A DNA stretch of 64,000 nucleotides from Siphonodentalium dalli (lineage: Eukaryota; Mollusca; Scaphopoda; Gadilida; Siphonodentaliidae), in the NCBI GenBank assembly GCA_032622095.1, contig CP136069.1:85272958-85336957 (forward strand), written 5' to 3'. This document shows positions 27,801-39,800 of the stretch, piece by piece (the first letter of the stretch is position 1; each line of letters opens with the position of its first letter). Below the pieces are notes generated by a model, which saw only the letters and a list, made by a program, of their open reading frames with translations, had not been told where the DNA came from and searched no databases. The translations under genes and the position numbers were made by a program.

Positions 27801-30800
27801 GGAGCAGAATCCTCGTTCGTCACTGAGGAGAGTTAACTAGTGTGTTTGTTATATTTTCCACAACAATTTGTCATGATTAAACTCTACAACAATGTATTTA
27901 TAAAATGTCTCAACTGAGAAGTGACCTAATGCTTCTATTGAAAGGATTACAAGGATACCAAAACAATCAAATACGGTAAATCCTTCACATAATTCATTCA
28001 TATTTTACTGTTGCCACACGAGCAATGATAGTATACTACCCCATATAAGGAACATAAAGTCATTTCATTCAATGATTTTATGTCGAGTATGGGATAAAAA
28101 GTTCGTCATAGCTGGAAGTAGGATAAACTCCTGGGAGCATGATAAACCCATGGGATTAGGATACCATTTTGTGACCTCCAGCGGTGATTATACGATCTTT
28201 ATTTTGGCAGAAAACGTTAACGAAAATATAATAAATATATAATATTACATGCCCCCCATCTCTCTCTCTCTCTACAGAGTGTACGTGTGAGAGTCCACAG
28301 ACAAAGTGCCTCTACAATTGTCACTGTATAAATCCAAGTCAGGTTTGTGATGGCACTCCAAACTGTAAAAACGGCACAGACGAACAAGATTGTGGTAAGT
28401 GTCACAAACTTATTTTAGTGAGTATTGTTGCGCCCATGATAATCCAACTGATTAAACCTACAGGTTACATATATACTATTTCTTAACACCGCTTTCTATG
28501 TTTCTATACTTGTTTGAAATTAGAATTTTAGCATGTGTTCAGAATGAAGGACACAGTCTTTCTCCGGGACCCAATGTTTGTTTGGAAAATAAACAAACAC
28601 AACATACACAGGAAGCCCCCAGAGGGCACAGCAATTTGTTTTGTGCTCGATGTATATAATTTATTAAAGTCGTTTCGTTCCTTCCGACTGCATGTATAGA
28701 AAGTGTCTTCCAACACCACTGACACATCGACGGCATTCACGAGCAACATAACTGATACGCGATCAAGGTATCATTACATCAAGAATGAACACATAAAGTA
28801 CTAATGTCAGTAATTTAGCTGATCTGGTGCACTATCGTGTGGCAAACTGGCAACCGAATCCGCGAACGACTATCAAACCCAATAGCATTCCGTCCACATA
28901 TATCATGTAATGACCAGTGTTCACGCTGGACCGAAAAAAACTTTAGCCAAATGAAAATTTTATTAGCCAAATGAAAAAAACTTTAGCAAAATGTTGTTTG
29001 GCCAAATTAAAAAGAACTTTGGCCAAATTAAATCATCGTTTTCTGTTCGGTTCACAATTAATGACTAAAACGTAAAATCTAACAGACACAGGTAAAATAC
29101 ACAATAATTTAAATAATGTTGATGAACTAGAAGTATTTGTATATATATCATTTATTAAAAAATTATTAATCTTTATGTGAAAGAGTGATTTGGGGGGGGG
29201 GGGAGGGATTGTCCCTCTTAATGTCATTATTTTTTTGTTTTATATCAATATCTTTTTTTAAATCATTAAATATTTATCCTTGCGAAAATATCTAAGTGAC
29301 ATCTGGAAACTAATAACTTAATATTGTTACGCCATTATCAAATTACAATCTGTCATAAAAGCATGCATATTATTTTGACTGTATCGGTATTGACGACAAA
29401 TAGCCAAAAAATATCTGTCGTGATTCACATTTGGCTGATTAAGCTATTGTCTTACACTTGGTGCTCATAAACCTTGACCGTCATAAATACAATGTCATCA
29501 TAAACATGCATTGTGCTGGCGCGCCGTGAGTGACCAGACAGACAATGGGCTGAATGGGGGATTAGGGGATTAAATGTAAAAATTAATAATGACCTTTTGC
29601 TACTTCGTGACGTAATCTTTCTCCAGATTAAAACAGCCTTTTACGAACAAATTGCTTATATACCGGCGTCAATGCACTTTACAAAACATTGCTTTCTTCA
29701 CATTGTCATAATTCAACCACGGTCGGTTTAATGTCCATGCGTCTTTGAATGTCCGTCTTGTGAAAACTAAAGATGATTGCATATCACTTTGTGATCGCTT
29801 GGTTGATAGAGTCGTCGATCAGGTTTCCCTTTGTACGATATTTCATAAGTACGACTGAAATAATGAAATACTTTCGTCACCTAACTTCGTCTTCGAATGT
29901 CGATGTATTGAGCGCTTTTATTAATTAGCTTTCTGGCTCCATGCTTTCAATCTCCATTTGGGTTCAAAAAAAGTTTAGCCAAAAGTTTAGCCAAATGAAA
30001 TTTTTATTAGCCAAATTCGAAAAAGATTAGCCATTGGCTAATTTGGCTACCGACAGCGTGAACACTGGTAATGACATAATATGCCAAACATAACACCATT
30101 CAGCAATACTGCTGAAAACACATCGACAGCTTCAGGCATATGCCACAAACAGCTATGATAGCTATACAGCTTATACCGGGTACACACTCTGCGTGCTTCC
30201 TGTGCATCTTTGCGTCGTAGTCCGTGGGCCAAACAAGATATTTTTCGAGTTGGCTGCACCCCCTCCAACAAAGGCTCTATATATCAAATTAAAGGTCATC
30301 ATATCGTGCTAAAAAAACGCAAAAACAGGGTTTTATAAGTTCCGATATGCGTCTTGATTATATACATGTATACGTGTACTGAATATATAAGTAACTCTTA
30401 ACCCTTTACCCAACAGAAGGGCCCTGTGCCAATGCATTCTCTTATATATGCGAGTCGACCATAGGTCGCCTCGCATATATAAGAGAATGCATTGGCTTAA
30501 CACATATTAAAGAAAAAATGGTAAAAAGTGTTAAAAAAAAGTTTTTTTTAGGCCAATGCATTCTCTTATATATGCGAGGCGACCTATGGTCGACTCGCAT
30601 ATATAAGAGAATGCATTGGCACAGGGCATAACTGTAACTATCACAATGTGCTCAATGAGCCGGTTCCAATGATACCCATATTTCCATGGTTTTATTGAGA
30701 CAGACCGAAGATAATTTAGGCTGTTAGGGCGTTTCTGGGCGTTCTGTTGGGTAAAGGGTTAAGCTCATATATATCCTTAAAATATACGACCTATCGTTAT

Positions 30801-33800
30801 GTCTCTGCAGGTGCGATTGACCCTGGTCCAATCAGCACGGATTGAGGTTACCTCACACAATTCGTGCTGAGTACACCGACTACGCGCACTCATGTGCTAG
30901 AAGCTATAACAGCTTGATTGTCCAATCAAACAGTAACCCTTCGGAGAAATCAGTTCCATTCTAAATCGTCACTCAAACGAATAGAACTATACTTACATAA
31001 CATCGAGAGCCCACACGCATACCTTGAGGTCAACTATGGGAGGGTCATTAATATCAACTTACACAGTATCACAAAGACGATTAGACTGAAAGAAGTATAA
31101 CAGAACGCGTTCCAAACCTTCCTGTCGGCAAACTGTTCCTGCGAGTTCGCTTTACATAACTTCGAAAAATATTCCTCAATAGTAAGTGTGAAGGGGCCAA
31201 TGTATATTAGTTTAGTTTTAGCTCGTGGGCTTTGTGTGTTCTTAGATATAAAGTGGTATCGAGAGGTATTTAGATATCTACATTTTATCACATTTTGAAA
31301 GATTAGATATTACAAATTGAGATAATAATGGGGAGGTTTAGATTGAAAACTTCTAACTTCGGTCGTCAAGAAATATCAAACTAAACTATTTGTCTTGGTA
31401 TGGCGGAGATCGTGGCCGAACTTAGAACTATAATATGATCATAGTGTCCGCTCATCTCCAACAGTGAATTGTTACATACGAGTAATGGCCTCATTCGTAT
31501 ACCATATTTCGAGTATCGTTGCCAACTAACTAAATCGCTGCATTATGTAGCACGGACTTCATTTGGGAATAGAACATAGCTGGTTGACTGTTGGATAATA
31601 ATTTCTCGCCTTGGATACAGAGAATAATAGTCTTCTATGCTTGGGTGACGTTTGTTCCATCTAAACCTCCCAATTTTCAACAGCAACTACTGCCACGTCA
31701 ACAATATCAACATCCACATCAACCAGCACCATATCAACGACTACTGCACCAACTACCACAACTACCACTGCGCCAACTACCACGACACCGCCGCCGGCCA
31801 CAAACACAACCACCACCTCAACAACACCCACAACTTCACCAACAACTACAACCACACCCACAACTACAACCACACCCACAACTACAACCACGACTACACC
31901 CACAACTACAACCACGACCGCACCCACAACTACAACCACGACCACACCAACAACTACAACGACACCCACAACTACAACCACGACCACACCAACAACCACA
32001 ACGACAACACCAGCAACTACAACCACAACGACACCAACAACCACAACGACACCAACAACTACAACCACGACCACACCAACAACTACAACCACACCAACAA
32101 CTACAACCACGACCACACCCACAACTACAACCACGACCACAACTACAACCACGACCACACCAACAACTACAACCACACCAACAACTACAACCACACCAAC
32201 AACTACAACCACACCAACAACTACAACCACACCAACAACTACAACGACACCAACAACCACGACCACACCAACAACTACAACCACACCAACAACTACAACG
32301 ACAACACCAACGACTACAACCACAACGACACCAACGACCACAACAACACCAACAACTACAACCACGTCACCAACAACTACAACCACAACCACACCAACAA
32401 CTATAACCACGACCACACCAACAACTACAACCACGACAACACCGACAACTACAACCACAAAACCAACAACTACAACCACGCCAACGACCACAACAACACC
32501 AACAACTACAACCACAACCACTACCACAACTACTCCAACAACTACAACAACACCAACAACTACAACAACACCAACAACACCAACAACTACAACCACCACT
32601 GCGCCAACAACCACAACCTTTCCGACTACTCCCACCACCTCATCAACAACATTGTCAACTACGACACCAGGTTAGTTATGTCGTTACGTCTAAACTCATG
32701 ATAATAACACTCAATCGCCTTACAAACCACGTCCAAAGTGTCGAAACGTATAATGCATAACTTTGTCAGTAATGACCACAGGGTGATCAATGATTGATCA
32801 TTCGTGAACTAATGTTCCAAAAAGAACTCATAGCGTGTTTAAAACATATCATGGACTTACTTCAGTGGATTAAACCGATGGGTTAGTAACCAACACTATC
32901 TCCACTAGAATAGTGTAGCGAGCGAAAATTCCAACCACATCGACTGTGTCATTTTAGAGAGCACAACGTGTGAACTATGCACAACTAAATATTTACTACT
33001 TTATTCGGACGATTTAGGCTACGTTCATACGCTGGCAAGTTTGCATGGTATGTTTTTGCGGGAATTTCGTCATACAAAACCACAAGGCGCCAGCATATGA
33101 CGGAACCGTTCATATAACATGCATATTTACCAAAGCGAAAGACACGAGAAGTAACATTTATCTAATTCCACTTGTAACAGTGATATTGGAATTTGCCTTC
33201 AAATACATGTATGATTTATTCTTGCGAGATAATTGCATGATATTTACAAGCAAATTCCGGTAGCATCGTTACTAGTGGAACTACAGAGATTTTACTTCGC
33301 ACGTAGTTAGCTGTGGCACATATGCACTTTATGTGCGTGTTTCCGTTCATATTATGGCACCATATCGTTTTCTACGACAAAATGCATGCAAACCATGCCT
33401 TACAAACATGTCATTGTATTAACGTACCCTTATTGGGTTTAAACATATACGGAAATGAATCCGCAAACAGTACTGTTATGGTCACTGAGTGTGTGTAATT
33501 CGCTTATAACAATGGCGCTGTTTTCTGCCTATTTTGATATCAAATTAGAAATAGAGAATAGTCACTTGATTGAACTGGTGATGTGAAATAATTCACGAGA
33601 GGCAGTGATGTTGTACAAACACGAGAGTTCATTGCGCTCGAGTGTTTAAATAATAGTCCTTGCCTCGAATGAATTATTCACGCCACCAGTTCAATCAAGT
33701 GATTATTCCGTTTATAATATTCCACCATAACATCTGATTTACGAAAAATCCGAATAATAGCCCCATTATATGACGGCGCATAAATTTTGATAGCGTGTGT

Positions 33801-36800
33801 TAATACACAAATCACTTGTTAAAGTGACATAATTCACTCGTGAAATTATCATTTATAAGCACTCGAGAAATCAATGTAAATCACACATAGGATAAAATAA
33901 CTTATTTTTTGCATGATTCTTTGTTACATGGTTCTGAGCTTCTCAATGGAATGTTTCACATCGCTTTAACCCTTTCAGTGCCAGGGGCCGATCTCATCGG
34001 CCCTAATTTACGGTCTGTAAAATCGTTTTTTTTTTCTTATAGATTTTTTTGGGTATGCTTAAGCATGCTATAGCGAATTTAAAAACAAACTGGATAAAAC
34101 TTTAGGGGCATGTTATAACTCAAAACTATCACCAAGTATTCATAGTAATAATTTTGATGCCCATGAAAAACGTAAGATTCCCTGGCACTAAACCTACAAA
34201 ATAAGTCTGTTAAAGAATATACGAAAAAATTATTAAAATTGTAAAAAATAATAACAAATGATGAAAAATTGTTACGCCAATGCATTCTCTTATATATGCG
34301 AGGCGACCTATGGTCGACTCGCATATATAAGAGAATGCATTGGCACAGGGTATATGGGTTGATACAAAAATCGGACCTGGCACTGAAAGGGTTAAATACT
34401 AAATTAATGAAGGAATTTGTTCAACCGAAATGTATAATGATTCGTTGCCTTCTATTTAGGACCATGCAGTCCCTACGATATCGAGATTGCGACGTCCAGC
34501 ATTGTTGCGTCGTACTACTTGAACACATCAGACACCCCGAGTTATATCGCAGAGATGAAACAACCCATCATGGTGAAGTCGCTGTCGTTCAGTACGATTG
34601 ATATCGCTATCGTCGAGGTATCCTTGGTTAATGCTGACGGACTGGGGGAGTTTAGGGTGAGCAGTCATATTTACATGAATTTGCCTGTAGAATTGGGATA
34701 TATATAGCTGGTTTTCAGTTCTAGCGTCTACCATTTTCACCACATAGAACATATCACCGACGTTCCCGGATTATTCCGACGGGGTTCCGTAACTGTCCGA
34801 AATCCCGACGGGTATTCGGAAATTCACCTTTCTTAATACTGAATCCGCACTTAATCCTTGCTTATGACTGACGGTCAGGAGGAGTATAGGATGAGCAGTC
34901 ATGTACATGAATTTGCATGTAGAATTGAGATATGCATGACACGTTAGCAGTTTGTTATTATGGTGATTACATGCTTCTAGCGTCTACCATTTTCACACCA
35001 TTGTACAAATGACCGACACTCACGGAATATTCCGACGGTGTTCTGTAATAGCCCGAAATCCCGACGGGTGTTCGGAAATACAACGCTATTTAATCGGCAT
35101 ATTTCGGGTGCAGGACGTTTCGCACCTGGACGTTTCGGCACCTGGTTTTCGAGACGTTTCGGCACCTGTGTTTTCGGCACTTGGTTGTTTCGCCCCAGGT
35201 ACTTGGACGTTTCGGCACTTCATCGAAGACGTTTCGGGACTTATTTCATTTTCTTTTCTTTTCATATATAATATTGTCGTTGATGTTGCATTTATATTCG
35301 CCGTTTGTTATGATTCGGTATAGTACACAATAAAGCGTGTTTACACAGTCCAGTAGATGCGACATTGAATGCAGATGTTCGCCGTGTGTTGTTTTATTAC
35401 AAACAATGGTCACATTGCTACATGCATGTTCATAACATGTTGTGCTATTCCGATCAGCATTCTTTCCTTAGCATTGGATGACTTGTGCTCTTTATATGTT
35501 CACCATCGTTACCATTCGTTCCACGAAGTGTTTATTTTTGTTACCATGTTATATGTTTTATCACATTTTATTGAAATAAAGAATAAAACAAACAATTTAG
35601 TCTTCATTCATAATTTCGTTGGTCTGAAAATTAGCAAGTGCCGAATAGTCCTAAGTTCCGAAAAGTTAGGTGCCGAAACGTCCAGGCGCCGAACGGCATC
35701 TCCAGGTGCCGAAACGTCCAGGTGCCGAAACATCTAGCATTCCATATTTCCATCCGGTTGGGATTTCAATGAGACGCAAAGAGAGATCCCAGTCAGACAA
35801 GTTCTCAGATATATCCCGCTTCCTAAATGACCGGGACTTTGCTTTGCTGCTAATAACAACACTGATTGCTAGGTCTTTCCTATCTTGTCACATACTATAA
35901 TCCGTTCAAAATATCGAAATTGTAGTGATTTTACAACGTCAAATGGAAGCAATCCCTTGGAAGTTGGTTTATCCGAAATAACAAAAATATGTTAAACAGC
36001 AATCATCAACAAGTACCTGAAAAATATATTGACTTACATTATTAATATTTCTCTGATAATGAGATTTCGCATGTCAAATACATTGTTAGTGCCACCGCAG
36101 ACGCTACGATTAAAATCGTAAGTGGGGAAAATCGTAGGTGGAGAAATCGTAGCTTGCCCGCAGACGCTACGGTGCTGCGATCTTTGCAGCTACGATTTTC
36201 GTGGTATTTACAACATGACCAGTGCGACAGTGGTCATGTGACAGCTACGATCGCGCGCGTTGCCAAAGTCACGCCACGATTTTCCTGGTAAAATCAAACA
36301 GTGCTTGATTGCTACGATTTGGCTACGATATTGTCGTGGGCATGCGCATTGGATGCTTCCTCCTGCGATTTTCCCCACTTACGATTTTAATCGCAGCGTG
36401 TGCGGTGGCAACTGTTAGAGAGTGGAATTTCAGTCCACCTTGTTTTTGATAAAAAAAAATACACATTCACCCAGTGGTACTTAGTAAAATGTAATCCGTG
36501 TTTATATATAGGGCAGTATTTTTTTCAACTTTTGCCAGCAGAGGAAAATATGTCTGTTTTGTAGAGGGTCAGTTATATGGCGATGCGTCTTGTGACCCCT
36601 CGATCAAAAATACATTGATGAATTATCTATTTCACTGGCCAATTTGGTCGAACCCCACTTCATGGCCGTCCATATTACTTGTTAGTAATTAGTTCGCGTA
36701 TAGTGAACGGTAAGTTCAAATAGTATAGATACTGGACTTCTGCAATTGCCTGTTCTTTTCCTTTTCAGATAATATCGTTTACTGAACCAACCTTACAACA

Positions 36801-39800
36801 ATCTACAGCCATCAATTTCACAAGTGTCCAACTAGATATTGTGACCATTACAATTAGTTACGTTCCTTACGGTGTATCACCACAACCTAGCAATCCGTCA
36901 GTGGTTGATTTCATAGTCGTCGGGTGTGCACCAGGTAAGAAAATTTGTGAATTTGCATATATCGCTTTCAATACCGGTCACCGACAATACAAATGGAAAA
37001 CCCAGTTTCTAGCTGGTTGACTCCATCGTGCCTTCTCGGGAATCCTGATATGAGTTAACCCTTTCAGTGCCAAGTCCGATTTTTGTATCAACCCATATTT
37101 CCTTGATAATTTTTCAAATTTATTGATTATAATAATGTGATACATTGATGGAAAGAGCTCTAAGAGCTCTTTCCATCAATGTATCACATTATTATAATCA
37201 ATAAATTTGAAAAATTATCAAGGAAATATGGGTTGATACAAAAATCGGACTTGGCACTGAAAGGGTTAACATGGTGAAGTGAATAATGTGGACTACTAAA
37301 ATAATGCGTGATACAATGCATGCAAGTTCGACTTGAATCAACGTTGTTACACCCCTTACTATCATATACACTCCTCGGTTATTTATCAGTGAAGACTAAA
37401 TGCACCTTGACTGAAACTGACTGTGATGAGATATTATAAGTGAACTATGTCTGGAAGTATAGCTGTACCGATTAAAATAGCCTGGTTAGCATAATCTGGA
37501 AAAGAGGTCACACCACCCTTTCATTTCAATGTTGCATACCACATAGCATGGTGGCACAAGCATAGCAACTCTGTTCTGCCTTTTTTTATTTCCATGCTCA
37601 CACTGCGTAATCCAACTGCCATATATGCACCTACGAATTCGATCTGAGTGATGACTGTAGATTGCTGTTAATGGCTACGTCACAATTCAAGAGTTTTGCT
37701 TTTGAGTATTTGTCTTCTCTGTGCGCAATAGCTAGCGTTATATTTGCGCATTTGTATCACTGGTATGCATTTATGGACGATTCGATCAGGGGGGGGGGGT
37801 CGGAAAAACATTTCAGGCACGTATGGCATTTTTTCCCTTTCGATCATTTTTTGTACCCACCCACCCCCACCGCCAAATTTTTTTTCCGTTTTCGGCAGTT
37901 TTTTTCCGACCATTTTTTTACACCCACCCCCATTTTAACACTAAAACAGAGATTTGCGGGGGGAAATTCACTGTAAACAGCTGTATATGAATTTCTGTGC
38001 ATACTATTTATCATGGATGTTAACATGGACATGTAAATAGGAATGAGTCATTTTGAGGTCATTCGGCCAAAAAAACATGGCTGCCAGCGGCCATCTTGGA
38101 TTTCAAAATTTGCAACAAAATACAACACGATAACTGCCTGCAGTCAGTTTACCAGTTAGAATTACATTATTTCTCTCATTCAAAGTGGTTTTGAAGCCCA
38201 ACTCATTGCCAAAACACTAAAAAAACAAGCAGGTAATTTTTGTTTTAGTTGCGGAAAAAATTGCTTGTTGGTGGCTTTGACCCCACACCCACCCCGGCAT
38301 ACGTGCCGGAAAAATATTGTTCACCCCCCCCCCCCCCCCTGATTGGATGTGTATAAAAACTGTCACAAAGTCATAACATGCCTATTTTCCATCAACTCCA
38401 CTCTGTATTTCGTTCACTTCTAAAAAGAATTCCAGCAGGCCAATGTCCCTTCTTGCATAACTTGCGACCATCATTTTAACACATTGAATGTTGTAAGTTT
38501 TAACACGTTTTTGTACATAGCTGGCAATATGTCTCGCACCAAACGTTCTCAATGATGTACAAACACGAGCCAGCAAACTATCGGTAATCTGTTAAAATTC
38601 TAGCTAACTTATAATGCATGATAGCAATAACCGATGTGAGTAAGCCATAAAAGAATGGGTCTTCATTGGAATCAACAGGAACTTATCGGAACTGTTTTAG
38701 AAATGAGAAAAATGCCGAGTGCATCACATACAAATGTCGGCACACCAAATGCGTGTGACATAGATGAGTGAGTATCAGCCCTTCACTTTACTTTGTTCGA
38801 ATATATACTTAAAGACAATTTTATATTTATATCACCACTATTTTAGAGTTTGAATGTTAGTCAGTATCATTTAACATAAAACTGCCGTCCTAATTCGGCC
38901 AATGGAGCTCTTTCCATCAATGTATCACATTATTTGTTTTCATTGGTGGATTGTATTCATTGCATATAATTAAAAATCAATTGCATCAGATAATCATTTG
39001 CGCGTGTTAACCTTATATAACTAAGTTTACTCGCATTAGCTAATTGCCATACTAGTATAAACTTGCATTCCCATTTTGTGAAGTTAACCCTATCAATAAT
39101 AAAGCATCATTGACGAGCAGTTATCCGATAGCAGCTGTTCAGATAAGTTGAACTTATTATCTAAACCTTTCCATCAATATATAAGACCCCTTCTCTGTGC
39201 ATACTTTGATTTATATGTCGCCAATGTGTATTGCCTGTACATACCTGCAAATCAATAATGAAGCATTCCTATGCGCACTTTTTAACTGACTGGGAGAATA
39301 CATTTAGTATAGAAAGGGCTAAATACAGTTTTGCTGTCATATAATGAGAGTGCACTTAATTCTATCCGATTGCAATATATCTGCATTCATATTCGCTATA
39401 AAAAAAATTATATTTATTGATCAGAACATCTACAAAATAATCAAGGTGCTTTAACCCTTCCATAACTGGATCTTCCTGGAATGTTGTGAAAACCCTGTGC
39501 CAGTGAAATCTCCCTGTGTGATACTCACATATTTAAGATACTGCGCTGGCACGTGATCTTGAATTATGCACCAGCGCAGCTCCCGTCACGAAAGAATTAT
39601 ATATAAGAGAATACATTGGAGTAACAATATTTACCTTGACCGGTAAGGGTGGATACACACATGCATGTAATCTCTGTAAATATCGTGTATTTGGCGTTTT
39701 ACATGGATCATACACACCGTGTAATATGTGTCCGCTGACAACCCAATCATTGCGACTGTGTTTAACCACAGTGAGTTAAACTCTGAACCGCTGAAGAGCC

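Larger units (their letters stand above)
28395..31683. other. Intron 13
   Basis: It holds a hAT-like element (28915-30067), a TTAA MITE with the palindromic cassette (30398-30762) and a small inverted repeat at 30833-30869. The remainder has no supported feature. Confidence 0.65.
32671..34459. other. Intron 14
   Basis: It contains an inverted-repeat element at 33555-33712 and a TTAA MITE at 33966-34395. Elsewhere nothing is recognised. Confidence 0.6.
34657..36768. other. Intron 15
   Basis: It starts with a tandem copy of the exon 15 end (34866-35085), then a foldback repeat (35100-35745) and a MITE (36088-36412). Nothing else is recognised. Confidence 0.65.

Noticed and set aside
30811-30900. 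A further phase-1 exon after the acceptor-like gtctctgcag
   Set aside because: The frame ([11 protein letters not shown]) meets a TGA after eleven codons with no donor before it. The stretch also contains a small inverted repeat.
31591-32701. Gln/Pro-rich and His/Asn-rich plus-strand frames and a Val/Gly antisense frame over exon 14
   Set aside because: They are open because the sequence is nearly pure A+C. Neither plus frame fits the phase of the acceptor at 31684 together with the donor at 32670, while the Thr frame does.
34269-34601. Plus-strand open frame of 110 codons running into exon 15
   Set aside because: It starts inside the palindromic MITE cassette and reads exon 15 in the wrong frame. 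The spliced frame gives the Cys-bounded module with fitting phases.
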